Shown here piece after piece: positions 7,240 through 16,846 of a stretch of DNA of 64,000 nucleotides. Position 1 is the first letter of the stretch. The number at the start of each line of letters is the position of its first letter. The stretch lies in contig NZ_CP064951.1 of NCBI RefSeq assembly GCF_011751945.2, positions 372,001 to 436,000 of the forward strand. The letters are read 5' to 3'. The translations under genes and the position numbers were made by a program. The stretch is from Actinomyces sp. zg-332. GTDB lineage: Bacteria > Actinomycetota > Actinomycetes > Actinomycetales > Actinomycetaceae. The notes beneath the pieces were generated by a model, which saw only the letters and a program-made list of their open reading frames with translations, was not told the origin of the DNA and ran no database searches.

Positions 7240-10200
7240 TCAGTAATCGAATACCTCACTTAGTAGCTTCTCATTTTCAGCTTTATGTAGCCATACAGTT
7301 CCAGCTGCAGGAGAGGCTGCTGCGTTACGTGAAATCAATTTGACAGGTTTACCTAGTTTATTGAAAACATTCAAAGCTAGATGAGAGTAAGGTCCAAAGT
7401 TAGCCGGTTCATCTTGTACCCAACAAATATGGGCATTTGAGTACTTGCTAATCACATTTGTAAGGTCTTTATCAGACAAAGGATAGAGCTGTTCTACACG
7501 AACTAAGGCTATATCGGTCTTTTGTAATTCTTCACGTTTTGCTAGTAAATCATAGTATATACGACCAGAACATAGCACTAGACGACGTACGTTAGCTGGG
7601 TTTGACTTTATTTCACTAACAGACTCATCCAGTATTTTCTGGAAAGCACCACTTGTGAACTCTTCAGGGCTACTACTTGCAGCTTTTAACCTCAACAACT
7701 GTTTAGGAGTGAAAGCTATAAGTGGTTTTTTATTCTTTCTATAAGCTTGTTCACGTAACAAATGGAAGTAATTAGCAGGAGTAGATGGCTGACAGACAAT
7801 CATATTGTCTTGAGCACACAGTTGCAAGAACCTTTCTATACGAGCGCTAGAATGATCAGGGCCTTGTCCTTCATATCCATGTGGCAGTAAAACTACAAGT
7901 CCAGATGTCTGTCCCCATTTTTGTTCACTAGAAGATATAAATTCATCTACGACTGTTTGAGCTCCATTTACGAAGTCACCAAATTGTGCTTCCCAAAGAG
8001 TCAATCCATTTGGAGTTTCAACACTGTATCCATACTCGAAAGCTAAAGGAGCGTATTCACTTAACGATGAATCGTATATTTCAAAAGAAGCTTGATCTTG
8101 AGTTAACGAGTGAATAGGAGTCCATTCTTTACCGGTTACAATATCATGTACAACTGCTTGTCTTTGTACAAATGTTGCTCGTCTAGCGTCTTGTCCAGTT
8201 ATTCTAACAGGCTTTCCTTCAATTAGTAGGGAACCGAAAGCTAGAATTTCAGCAAAACCCCAGTCAATATTGCCATTTTCATAAGAAGCAGCTCTATTTT
8301 CAAATAGTTTCTTTACTTTAGGGTGCAAAGTCATGCCAACAGGCGTATTTACGTGAGATTGGCAAATACGTTTGAAGAATGCTTCACTTATTGTGCTTGA
8401 GTAGTCAATAGAGTCTTCAATGTCGCTTGTATCGTCAGAAATAAAGTTAGAAACAATTTGAGCATATGTTGTTTCACTCTCTTGTTTCTTTTCTTTTGTT
8501 TCTTGGAAGATTTTTTCTAAAACTTGGTTGTATTCATCAATATACTCTTTGTATTCTTCTTCTGATATATCTTTTCTGTCAATCAAAATTTTTGCATATA
8601 TCTCACGCGTTGAAGGTTTCTTGTCAATTAGTGAATACATTATTGGTTGAGTCATTGATGGATCATCACCTTCATTGTGTCCACGTTTTCTGTAGCACAC
8701 TAAGTCAATGATTACATCTTTGTTGAAAGCTTGACGGTATAAAGTTGCAAGTTTTCCAACGTAAGTTACGGCTTCAATATCATCAGCATTTATATGGAAG
8801 ATAGGTACTTGTAAGCCCTTTGCTAAATCTGTACAATAATTCGTTGATCTGGCAGAAGTAGCACCAGTTGTGAATCCAATCTGGTTATTTACGATGATAT
8901 GGATTGTGCCACCTGTTCCATATGCTTTTAGCTGAGACATATTAAATGTTTCGTAGACTACACCTTGGCCAGCAAAAGCTGAATCTCCATGTATTAGTAT
9001 CGGTACTACAGTATTTTTAGAGTCCTCGGCATTTAGTTTATCTTGTTTTGCTCTAGTGATGCCTTCTACTACACCATCAACTGCCTCTAGATGGGAAGGG
9101 TTTGCTGCTAGGTAAACTTTTACATCCTTGCCATCGTAACCTTTGTAAATTCCTTGTGTTCCCAAGTGATATTTTACGTCACCTGATCCTTGTAGATTAT
9201 AAGGGTTTTGGTATCCTTCAAATTCAGAAAAAATCTGTTCATAAGATTTACCAGCTATATTTGTGAGAACGTTCAAACGTCCACGGTGAGGCATACCAAT
9301 TACGACCTCTTCAACACCATTCTTTGAACTATTATTCAAAATGCTATCAAGTAGAGGAATTAAGCTTTCCCCACCTTCTAGAGAAAAGCGTTTTTGTCCC
9401 ACGTATTTTGTCTGTAAGAACTGTTCAAAAGCTTCAGCTTTATTCAAAATACGCAAGTTGTGTTTTTGTTCATCTATACTTGGTTTGGTATGAGGTTGTT
9501 CAATATATTCTTGAATCCATTCACGTTGCACAGGATCTTGAATATGCATATACTCAAAGCCAATACTACGTGTATAAGTGCTACGCAGATAGTTAATAAT
9601 ATTTCTTAGAACTAGAGTAGGCTCATTCGTATATCCTGCTGTAGGGAACTGTCTGTCTAAGTCCCACAATGTTAACCCGTAGCTCTTAAAATCTAAGTCA
9701 GGGTGTACACGTAACCTATATGACAATGGATCAGTGTCGGCAACTAAATGTCCACGAGACCTATAAGCATGGATTAACTGTGCAATACGAGCAGGCTTAC
9801 CCATCTCATGTTCAGGATCATAGTCAACATCAGTTTGCCACTGTACAGGTTCATAAGGAATCTGCATAGAAGCAAAGACTCTGTTATAAAATCCGTCCAA
9901 GCCTAGTAGCTTTTTCTCGAGTAATGCTAGAAATTCTCCAGATGTTGCACCTTGAATGACTCTGTGGTCGTAAGTAGAAGTAATAGTTATTGCTTTACCT
10001 ATACCTATTTTTGAAAGATTTATATCACTTGTTCCAGCAAACTGTGCAGGATAAGCCATAGAACCGATGCCAATGATTGCGGCTTGGTTCTTCATCAATC
10101 TTGGAACAGAATGAGATGTACCTATCGTACCAGGATTGGTAAGAGTTATAGTTGTGTCCATGTAGTCTTTAGGTTCTAGTTTGCCAGTTCTAGCCTTTTT

Positions 10201-10944
10201 AACTAAGGTATTGTACTCTTCAAACCAACTAGCAAAGTCACAAGTATCAGCCTTATGAATTACTGGAACAACTAGTATTCTTGTCTCATTTTGTGTTGGG
10301 ATATCAATTGCTAAACCAAAATTTACATGGGGAAGTACGTGCATATGAGGTTTGGAATCTATTAGTTCGTATCTAACGTTCATATTAGGCATGGATACCA
10401 GAGCCTCAACTATAGCAAATCCTATTATGTGAGTATAAGATACTTTTTTAGTAGAGATATGTGATAAGTGTCTGTTTATAATCTCGCGATTTTCAATCAT
10501 TACTTTCGCAGGTATATCTCTAACTGAAGTTGCAGTTGGAACGTCCAAAGACTCTTCCATGTTTTTGCTTATAGCATTAGCGATTCCTTTTAAAGGAACT
10601 AATTTATCTTCATTAGTAGCTACTTTTTTACTTTCTTTGAGTTGATTTATTCTAGCTACATATGGGGAAGTAGGTTGAGTTATTTTAGATGTAGGAGCTG
10701 GAGGTAAATCTGATCTAGTTACATCATATAGATTGAAACTTTTAGGTTTTGTAGTTTTAACTTCAGGTATAGCTCTAGCATTTGTATTTGTAATAGAATC
10801 AAAATTTTTGTGGTTCTTTTCAAAATATTCACACCAAGAATGTGAAACAGTGGATGGGTCTTTCAAATATGCTTGATATAAATCTTGTACTAACCACTCG
10901 TTTGCACCGAAAATGTTATCTGAATTCAGAAAAGAGTCATTCAT
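7240..10944 (-). CDS. kgd: Multifunctional 2-oxoglutarate decarboxylase/dehydrogenase (Kgd/SucA)
   Basis: A 1234-residue actinobacterial E2o-E1o fusion, nearly the same length as mycobacterial Kgd. Residues 1-45 carry the E1-type opening (NEWLVQDLYQAYLKDPSTVSHSWCEYF). A variable linker is followed by a lipoyl-free acyltransferase domain (about 112-350) with the catalytic His in DHRVIQG (H327). The rest is the thiamine-diphosphate E1 part, with GDSAFAGQGVVYETFN, a MPHRGRLNVL motif and VQDEPANFGPYSHL near the end. It acts in the TCA cycle, decarboxylating 2-oxoglutarate or feeding succinyl-CoA synthesis with a lipoylated E2 and Lpd encoded elsewhere. GGCGGGTGA precedes the ATG. It stands alone, with no other TCA gene nearby. 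Confidence 0.96.
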   Translation of the reverse strand: MNDSFLNSDNIFGANEWLVQDLYQAYLKDPSTVSHSWCEYFEKNHKNFDSITNTNARAIPEVKTTKPKSFNLYDVTRSDLPPAPTSKITQPTSPYVARINQLKESKKVATNEDKLVPLKGIANAISKNMEESLDVPTATSVRDIPAKVMIENREIINRHLSHISTKKVSYTHIIGFAIVEALVSMPNMNVRYELIDSKPHMHVLPHVNFGLAIDIPTQNETRILVVPVIHKADTCDFASWFEEYNTLVKKARTGKLEPKDYMDTTITLTNPGTIGTSHSVPRLMKNQAAIIGIGSMAYPAQFAGTSDINLSKIGIGKAITITSTYDHRVIQGATSGEFLALLEKKLLGLDGFYNRVFASMQIPYEPVQWQTDVDYDPEHEMGKPARIAQLIHAYRSRGHLVADTDPLSYRLRVHPDLDFKSYGLTLWDLDRQFPTAGYTNEPTLVLRNIINYLRSTYTRSIGFEYMHIQDPVQREWIQEYIEQPHTKPSIDEQKHNLRILNKAEAFEQFLQTKYVGQKRFSLEGGESLIPLLDSILNNSSKNGVEEVVIGMPHRGRLNVLTNIAGKSYEQIFSEFEGYQNPYNLQGSGDVKYHLGTQGIYKGYDGKDVKVYLAANPSHLEAVDGVVEGITRAKQDKLNAEDSKNTVVPILIHGDSAFAGQGVVYETFNMSQLKAYGTGGTIHIIVNNQIGFTTGATSARSTNYCTDLAKGLQVPIFHINADDIEAVTYVGKLATLYRQAFNKDVIIDLVCYRKRGHNEGDDPSMTQPIMYSLIDKKPSTREIYAKILIDRKDISEEEYKEYIDEYNQVLEKIFQETKEKKQESETTYAQIVSNFISDDTSDIEDSIDYSSTISEAFFKRICQSHVNTPVGMTLHPKVKKLFENRAASYENGNIDWGFAEILAFGSLLIEGKPVRITGQDARRATFVQRQAVVHDIVTGKEWTPIHSLTQDQASFEIYDSSLSEYAPLAFEYGYSVETPNGLTLWEAQFGDFVNGAQTVVDEFISSSEQKWGQTSGLVVLLPHGYEGQGPDHSSARIERFLQLCAQDNMIVCQPSTPANYFHLLREQAYRKNKKPLIAFTPKQLLRLKAASSSPEEFTSGAFQKILDESVSEIKSNPANVRRLVLCSGRIYYDLLAKREELQKTDIALVRVEQLYPLSDKDLTNVISKYSNAHICWVQDEPANFGPYSHLALNVFNKLGKPVKLISRNAAASPAAGTVWLHKAENEKLLSEVFDY

Positions 10945-11266
10945 TATTTGTCACCCGCCATTGGATAAAAAATTATTGTTCTAATACATTACCATTTTTG
11001 TTTAAAAAAAGAGAGAGGAATTATGTAAAAATTTTAGACTTTTATGTTATATAAATTTCTCCTAAAATTTATTTATTTTAAAAACGGAAAATGTAAGTAT
11101 TTGAAAAGTATTTTGATACGATATTTAAATAAAGTCAGAGGAATTTTGTATTTGTTGCTAGTTATTAACGTAATTTATAGTATTTTCAATTCATAGTAAG
11201 TATTATTATCATATACGTTGTAAATTTAGAGTTCGTAAGCAAAGGGAGTTACTTAAAGAAAATAAT
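10945..11266. other. Divergent promoter region between kgd and the first CNNM/CorC gene
   Basis: 322 bases, very AT-rich. It must hold the promoters of both divergent transcription units. No operator or RNA element could be singled out by eye. Confidence 0.4.
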
Positions 11267-12577
11267 ATGGAAACTATTTTTATGATTCTTACAGGTATTA
11301 TATTGACTTTAGGTACGGCTTTGTTTGTCGCTGCTGAGTTTTCGTTAGTGGCTTTGGATATTTCAAAGGTTGAACAAGAAGATTTACAGGATGTTAAAAA
11401 TAAAAGAGTATTACATGCTCTAAAGAATTTATCTACGGGTTTGTCTTCAGCCCAAATAGGTATTACAATCACTACTATTTTATTAGGTTATACTGCTCAG
11501 ACTGCCTTAGGTGATTTATTTCTAAAATGGTTTAATAATGTAGGTTTATCTTATGCGTTAAGCCTTACTATAGGGCTTATAGTAGCTGGTGCAATAGTAA
11601 ACTTATTTTCAATGATTTTTGGCGAATTAGTACCTAAAAATATTGCTATATCCTTACCAATGGCAACTGCTAGAGCTGTAATAACTTTTCATAGCGTTTT
11701 TACTTTCATATTCTTACCTGTAATAAAAACACTCAACTTTGTTGCTAACAGTATACTGAAGATTTTTAAAATTGAGCCAGTTGAACATTTATCCATGAGC
11801 CGTAGCGCCTCAGAACTATCTTCAATGGTTGAAATTAGCGCAGAAGAAGGAATAATTGATAAATCTACTGCAAATATAGTGTCAAATAGCCTGAAAATAA
11901 CTCATTTACAAGCCAGTGACATTATGACAGACAGAGGTAGAGTTATTTGGTTGCATGAAAAAGATAATGCTCAAAAAATATTTGACTTAGCTTATAAAAC
12001 TGGGCATTCTCGTTTTCCTGTTTTTGGGCAAAATCACGATGATGTTTTAGGGTTAGTGAACTTACGTAAAGCATTTGCTATTGACTACGAGAAAAGACAA
12101 GATGTTTTAGTAAACTCTGCGGAACTAATATCTGAAATACACAGAGTTCCTGAAACCATGGATATTAGGGCATTGCTCGTTGAACTACGTGCTTTGGGAC
12201 AACAAATGGCTCTTGTTGTGGACGAATATGGTGGTACGTCTGGAATTGTTACCTTGGAAGATGCAGTTGAAGAAATAGTCGGAGAAGTAGCTGACGAATC
12301 AGATTCCAGAAGACTAGGTATCCAAAAAGGTGTTGAAAATACTTGGTTAGTGCCAGGATACGTTAGACCCGATGAACTAGAGAAAAAGATACCTTCAATT
12401 GTTTTACCAGAAGGTCCATTTGAAACTATTGCAGGTTTATTCTTATATGAGTATGGTAATATCCCAAATGTAGACGACAAAGTTAATGTAAATAACGTCG
12501 TTTTGAAAGTTGAATCCATGCAAAATAGGCGTATTGAATGTCTACGTATATGGTATGAAGGTGATGACAATGAGTAG
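11267..12577 (+). CDS. CNNM/CorC-family (hemolysin-like) membrane transporter
   Basis: A 436-residue member of the DUF21-CBS-CorC_HlyC family. Four hydrophobic segments span about residues 2-170, including the family motif SAQIGITITTILLGYTA and GELVPKNIAIS. A paired CBS domain covers about 210-330 (DIMTDRGRVIWL, GHSRFPVFG, LVVDEYGGTSGIVTLEDAVEEIVGEV). A C-terminal CorC_HlyC domain covers about 345-430. Bacterial members export or sense Mg2+/Co2+. The old hemolysin label has no support here. Its end overlaps the paralogous gene downstream by 8 bases, so both are translated from one message. Confidence 0.93.
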   Translation: METIFMILTGIILTLGTALFVAAEFSLVALDISKVEQEDLQDVKNKRVLHALKNLSTGLSSAQIGITITTILLGYTAQTALGDLFLKWFNNVGLSYALSLTIGLIVAGAIVNLFSMIFGELVPKNIAISLPMATARAVITFHSVFTFIFLPVIKTLNFVANSILKIFKIEPVEHLSMSRSASELSSMVEISAEEGIIDKSTANIVSNSLKITHLQASDIMTDRGRVIWLHEKDNAQKIFDLAYKTGHSRFPVFGQNHDDVLGLVNLRKAFAIDYEKRQDVLVNSAELISEIHRVPETMDIRALLVELRALGQQMALVVDEYGGTSGIVTLEDAVEEIVGEVADESDSRRLGIQKGVENTWLVPGYVRPDELEKKIPSIVLPEGPFETIAGLFLYEYGNIPNVDDKVNVNNVVLKVESMQNRRIECLRIWYEGDDNE

Positions 12578-13616
12578 TTCGCTGGCTGTTTCTATAGCTA
12601 TACTCCTATTAGTTATCAATGCTTTCTTTGTAGCAAGTGAGTTTGCTGTTATTTCTGTGCGGCGTGAACAAATAACTGTTTTTGAAGGTAAATTCGGTTA
12701 TAAACAAGTAATGTATACGCTCAATAATGCTTCAGTTATGCTTGCTTGCACTCAGCTGGGAATTACCTTAGCCTCTACTGGGCTTGGCGTAATTGCTGAA
12801 CCAGCTATAGCTAATTTACTAATAGCTCCCTTTGAATACATCGGCTTATCTGAAGAATATGCTCATGGTATATCTTTTGCTATAGCATTACTATTCGTAG
12901 TATTTATGCATGTGATTTTTGGTGAAATAATACCTAAAAACATATCAGTTACGATGCCTGAAAAAGTCGTCTTTTGGCTGGCTCCACCTCTTGTTTTTAT
13001 ATCTAAAGTGCTAGCTCCAATTGTGAAAGTGCTGGATAGGTTTTCTAATAGTTTTATTAGAATATTTAAAGTTCAGCCTAAAACTGAAGTATCAAACACT
13101 TATAACATAGAGGAATTTTCAAAGATTGTGGCTGAAAGCAAAGTCCAAGGTACTCTTATTGATGAAGATAACCTTATATCTGGAGTATTAGAATTTTCTT
13201 CTCGCACGGCCAAAGAAGTAATGGTAAGTACTCAGGACGTTTATACATTATCACTACCAATTACAGTTGTGGACGTTGAGCAAGCAGTTAAAGAAACAGG
13301 ATTTTCACGATTTATATTATTAGATAGTCGTAGAGAGTTTCATTCATATATTCACGTAAAAGATATATTGTTCGCTAAAGAAAAAGACAGAATGGAAAAC
13401 TTGTCTAATTGGCGTTTGCGTTTGTTAGATACTGTAAATGCTGAGGATGAAATTGAACATGTTTTAGGGGAAATGCAAAAATCGGGCTCTCATATAGCTA
13501 AAGTTGTTGAAGAAGATAAAACTATTGGTATTTTGTTTCTAGAAGACATAATTGAAGAAATAATTGGTGAAGTCAAAGACATTATGCAGATAGAAGAAGA
13601 GCTTGAAAAAGCATAG
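12570..13616 (+). CDS. Second CNNM/CorC-family membrane protein, lacking the CorC_HlyC domain
   Basis: A paralogue of the preceding gene, of 348 residues from the chosen start. It keeps the DUF21 membrane domain (VASEFAVISVRREQI, CTQLGITLASTGLG, GEIIPKNISVTMPE) and a CBS pair (VMVSTQDVYTLSLP, GFSRFILLD, ILFLEDIIEEIIGEV), but stops soon after the CBS pair. The start was chosen at ATG 12570 because GAAGG lies 8 bases before it. ATG 12564 is in frame but too close. The overlap with the upstream paralogue suggests co-translation and perhaps a heteromeric transporter, which is an inference from pairing seen in many actinobacteria. Confidence 0.9.
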   Translation: MSSSLAVSIAILLLVINAFFVASEFAVISVRREQITVFEGKFGYKQVMYTLNNASVMLACTQLGITLASTGLGVIAEPAIANLLIAPFEYIGLSEEYAHGISFAIALLFVVFMHVIFGEIIPKNISVTMPEKVVFWLAPPLVFISKVLAPIVKVLDRFSNSFIRIFKVQPKTEVSNTYNIEEFSKIVAESKVQGTLIDEDNLISGVLEFSSRTAKEVMVSTQDVYTLSLPITVVDVEQAVKETGFSRFILLDSRREFHSYIHVKDILFAKEKDRMENLSNWRLRLLDTVNAEDEIEHVLGEMQKSGSHIAKVVEEDKTIGILFLEDIIEEIIGEVKDIMQIEEELEKA

Positions 13617-13863
13617 CTTATGGGCTGTGTATTGTTGTGAAATTGTAGACTGCTTGCAGGAACTTTAACTAAAATTATGCGTAGCTACCTATAAAAATAT
13701 TATCAGCACAATGGATAGACATTATATGTTTTATAAAAATTTTAGTTAGTGTCTGAAAATACATTAGTGCTTGTTAGGTATTTTGAGGAAGAAGGCTCAT
13801 CTGAGTATTTTTGTAGACTCTATTTTTCTTTAATGATATTGTCATTAACTGATAAAGATATAT

Positions 13864-14727
13864 GTGAGTTTTGGAGAATTTTTGTCAGATAGCCAAAATA
13901 AGAAAAAACTTCCGTCACGTAGAGAGCTGATAGAGGCTGAAAAAAAGCGAAATGCTAGTCGTGACGGTGTGGTTTCTGATACCGTTTTTCACTCACAAAC
14001 TCATACTAAATTCAAAATTGCGAAACCGTTTATAACTTTAGTCCAAATTTTAGCTGTAATTGTTATTCCTGTTACAGGAGCTTTGAATATTCCTTTGTCT
14101 TCCTTGGGAGCAACTGAAACTTACGAATCTATGCTTACTAAACTTGAAAGTGAAAAAATAGATTCGAATTCTAATTTCAACAAAGTGGTCTCTCCTAATT
14201 CACGTTATAAAGTTATAGCTGGTAGTGACGTTAAATGTACTCCGAGTAATAGTGCTAATGGAGATACATTAGCTAATAAAAACTTTGAATTACAATGGCC
14301 ATTGCGTGAAGGAACTTTCACTCAAACTTCGCCATTTGGATATAGAAGCGATCCCTTATCAGGACGTAATGTTTTACACTCAGGAGCAGACTTAGCAGGA
14401 CCAGTAAATACCCCGATTATGAGTATTGCTGATGGTAAAGTGAAAACAGTTGATGTGTATGGTGGAGCTGGAAGAGTGATTATTGTCCATAACATAAAAG
14501 GGGTAGAAATACATTCATGGTATTTGCATATGTATCCTAATGGTATTTATGTTAAAGAGGGACAAGAAGTAAAAATGGGAGACATAATAGCAGGGATAGG
14601 TTCTTCAGGATATTCGACTGGCCCACACTTGCATATAGAGATTCATCCTAATGGAGATGACGATGCCGTAGATCCAATCAGATGGTTAAAAGAAAATAAA
14701 GCCGTGTTGTTAAGTAAAGACTGCTAA
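13864..14727 (+). CDS. M23 (LytM-type) metallopeptidase, membrane anchored
   Basis: A 287-residue protein with a cytoplasmic Lys/Arg-rich N-terminus containing PSRRELIEAEKKR. One transmembrane segment spans about residues 55-75 and an extracellular M23 domain about 145-280. The zinc and catalytic pattern is complete: H172 and D176 in HSGADLAG, H222, and the HLH motif with H255 and H257. M23 enzymes cut peptidoglycan cross-bridges. With a full motif set this one should be active rather than an activator-type degenerate LytM protein. The start is uncertain: GTG 13864 gives the stated length, while TTG 13882 has GGAG 5 bases upstream and would remove six residues. It stands as a single gene before the GDPD gene. 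Confidence 0.88.
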   Translation: MSFGEFLSDSQNKKKLPSRRELIEAEKKRNASRDGVVSDTVFHSQTHTKFKIAKPFITLVQILAVIVIPVTGALNIPLSSLGATETYESMLTKLESEKIDSNSNFNKVVSPNSRYKVIAGSDVKCTPSNSANGDTLANKNFELQWPLREGTFTQTSPFGYRSDPLSGRNVLHSGADLAGPVNTPIMSIADGKVKTVDVYGGAGRVIIVHNIKGVEIHSWYLHMYPNGIYVKEGQEVKMGDIIAGIGSSGYSTGPHLHIEIHPNGDDDAVDPIRWLKENKAVLLSKDC

Positions 14728-14755
14728 AATATTACTTATGGTATAACATAGTCTT

Positions 14756-15514
14756 ATGTATGAAGTAATAGTTATCCCCCACAGAGGTGGATGTAATGAA
14801 GCTATCGAGAATTCTTGGGTAGCTTTGGAACATGCTCATAGCTTGGGTTACAAGTATTTTGAGACTGATGTTCGAGCAACTAAAGATAATGTTGTTGTTA
14901 TTTATCATGATGATACTTTGGAACGCGTAAATAACCATACTGGTAGAGTTGAAGATATGACTTGGGAAGAGCTTTCCCAGATTAGTTATAGTGATGGAAG
15001 TCAAATCGTTCGCCTTGAAGATGCTTTGAAAAAGTATTCTGACCTTCACTTCAATATCGATTTGAAAAATGATCGTGTTGTTCAACCTATGATTGACCTT
15101 TTGAGTGAGATGCCTGAAGTTGAAGACAGGATTTTAATTGCCTCTTTTTCCTCTACTAGGTTAAGAAGAATTCGCAAGGCTTTTAATGGCAGAATTAAAA
15201 CTAGTTTGAGTATGGCTGAAGTTATAAAAATGAAACTTGCTTCTACATTGACGATTTCCCCGAGGCTTTTTGGTGTTCCATATCCTAGGCAAGGTGTAGT
15301 TGCTGTACAAGTGCCTGTGAAGTTTGGGTTTATAAAAGTTGTCACTAAGCGTTTTATATCAGCTTGCCATCGTAGAGGTATGGCTGTGCAAGTTTGGGTT
15401 GTTGACGATCCTTCTGAAATGGAATACTTAATCGATTTAGGAGTTGATGGGCTGTTTACTGATAGTCCTAGCGTTGCTAAGCAATTACTTATCGATAAAG
15501 GGCTTTGGAAGTAA
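14756..15514 (+). CDS. Glycerophosphodiester phosphodiesterase
   Basis: A 252-residue GDPD-family TIM barrel. The active site is plain: PHRGG near residue 8 and the E-x-D pair in FETDVRATKDNVVVIYHDDTL, with the second His in YHDD. C-terminal motifs VQVWVVDDPSEMEYLIDLGVDGLFTDSP are classical. It hydrolyses glycerophosphodiesters from phospholipids to glycerol-3-phosphate and an alcohol. There is no signal peptide, so it acts in the cytoplasm. No strong ribosome site is visible before the ATG. It starts 28 bases after the M23 gene, so the two may be co-transcribed. Confidence 0.93.
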   Translation: MYEVIVIPHRGGCNEAIENSWVALEHAHSLGYKYFETDVRATKDNVVVIYHDDTLERVNNHTGRVEDMTWEELSQISYSDGSQIVRLEDALKKYSDLHFNIDLKNDRVVQPMIDLLSEMPEVEDRILIASFSSTRLRRIRKAFNGRIKTSLSMAEVIKMKLASTLTISPRLFGVPYPRQGVVAVQVPVKFGFIKVVTKRFISACHRRGMAVQVWVVDDPSEMEYLIDLGVDGLFTDSPSVAKQLLIDKGLWK

Positions 15515-15890
15515 CCGTAAAACTTGTGGAATAAAGTATACCTGTTAGGTAAGTAAGATACTTTTATAAATTGTTATTTACTTGATAAATTTTTGGGATA
15601 AGTGCCTAGTTTTTATTTTTTTACTTAGCTCAATTACTTACTGACTATGCTTATAATTCGTAGGGATTGTTTTTTATACGTAAAGTGTAAAAGTTATACG
15701 TATAGCAATAATTTAATAAAAATACTAAAAGTAAGTAAAATTTATACTAAATTTCTTTGATATATCCTTGTGTTTTCAAGGTTTAGCAAAAGTTATAGTT
15801 CAGAGTATTAAATCTTTACTTTTACTTTACCTTTTTTGTAAGTGTTGTTATACTACATATTGGAAATGTTGTCTCCAGCTAGGATTTATA
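15515..15890. other. Gene-free interval before rpiB
   Basis: 376 AT-rich bases. A long open frame upstream of rpiB runs in its frame from 15768, but it has no ribosome site and its peptide is not protein-like. No terminator with a clear T run could be identified. Confidence 0.4.
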
Positions 15891-16334
15891 ATGCGTATTC
15901 ATATTGCAACAGACCATGCAGGTTACGAAGAAAAAAATGCAATTGTTAAATATTTGCAAGAAAATGGGCATGACGTAGTTGATCATGGTGCACATGAATA
16001 CGACGCACAAGACGATTATCCAACCATGTGTATCGCTTGCGGACAAGCAGTTGCACAAGAAGCAGGTTCACTGGGTATCGTAATTGGTGGTAGCGGAAAT
16101 GGTGAACAAATCGCAGCTAATAAAGTAAAAGGTGTACGTGCGGCATTAGTGTGGAATAAAGAAATCGCAGAGTTGGCTCGTCAGCACAACAACGCTAACG
16201 TTATTTCACTAGGTGCTCGTCAACACACAATTGAAGAATGTATCAGCTTTGTGCAGACATTCATTGATACTCCTTTTAGTGAGGGAGAACGTCACCAACG
16301 TCGTATAGACCTAATTTCAGATTACGAAAGCTAG
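15891..16334 (+). CDS. rpiB: Ribose-5-phosphate isomerase B
   Basis: A 147-residue RpiB/LacA-family isomerase interconverting ribose-5-phosphate and ribulose-5-phosphate in the pentose phosphate pathway. The start MRIHIATDHAGYE is diagnostic. The active-site loop reads GGSGNGEQIAANKVKGVRA: the Cys used as base in E. coli-type enzymes is absent and E72 takes the place described for mycobacterial RpiB. That variant is itself an actinobacterial signature. I set the start at ATG 15891, preceded by AGGA. The 41 residues of open frame upstream have no homology-like character. Confidence 0.94.
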   Translation: MRIHIATDHAGYEEKNAIVKYLQENGHDVVDHGAHEYDAQDDYPTMCIACGQAVAQEAGSLGIVIGGSGNGEQIAANKVKGVRAALVWNKEIAELARQHNNANVISLGARQHTIEECISFVQTFIDTPFSEGERHQRRIDLISDYES

Positions 16335-16409
16335 TAATCTGTATTCAATAATATTTTCATACTTATAAATCTAGCTTAGTTTAGTGTACATCGATTGGAG
16401 GAAAAGACT

Positions 16410-16508
16410 ATGATTTCTAAATCTTTAAAAATCTCAGATAAGAATAAAGGTGTTCTATCAATGTATGAGATGAACTTTTTCCTCAATATGTATATGAATT
16501 ATATGTAA
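16410..16508 (+). CDS. Candidate 32-residue small protein
   Basis: An ATG at 16410 is preceded 8 bases upstream by a strong GGAGG ribosome site, one of the best in the neighbourhood. The frame is open for 32 codons: a Lys/Ser-rich first half (MISKSLKISDKNKG) and a Met/Tyr/Phe-rich second half with six Met. It matches nothing I know. It lies 75 bases after rpiB and about 340 bases before the NCS1 permease. It could be a leader peptide, a small membrane-associated protein or the stub of a decayed gene. The ribosome site is the only strong evidence. Confidence 0.4.
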   Translation: MISKSLKISDKNKGVLSMYEMNFFLNMYMNYM

Positions 16509-16846
16509 ATTCGAGTATAAAACGATTCATACTTTAAATATTACTCTTATCGTTTGTATATGTAATTTACTGTGATTTTCTTTGGTATTGGGAAAGTTAC
16601 ATTAAACATAGTGCTTTTTACAATTCATATTATTTATCAAAGTATACGTACTCATATGTATCACATACAGATTTTACCTATACAAATATTAGTGTAATTA
16701 CTTTTAAAGTTATTCAAACCTTCACAAGGGAAACTTATATACCCAAAATACTTATACCTGAATTATATAAGTGTTATTGAGCTACCTAAATCATAATTTA
16801 GTTTAGATTTTCTACGAAGTTTATTAAGGGAGTTAAGGAGAAATAT
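16509..16846. other. Leader/promoter region of the NCS1 permease locus
   Basis: 338 AT-rich bases with no gene. I checked for a purine-type riboswitch and saw no conserved core. AAGGAG lies 9 bases before the permease ATG. Confidence 0.4.

Noticed and set aside
12510-12563. Longer N-terminus of the second CNNM gene
   Set aside because: It lies within the upstream gene with no ribosome site. ATG 12570 has a well-placed GAAGG.
15768-15890. In-frame N-terminal extension of rpiB
   Set aside because: RpiB proteins begin at MRIHIATDHAG. The extension is Cys/Leu-rich and has no ribosome site.
16509-16846. Purine or guanidine riboswitch before the NCS1 permease
   Set aside because: No conserved junction or loop motifs could be found by eye.
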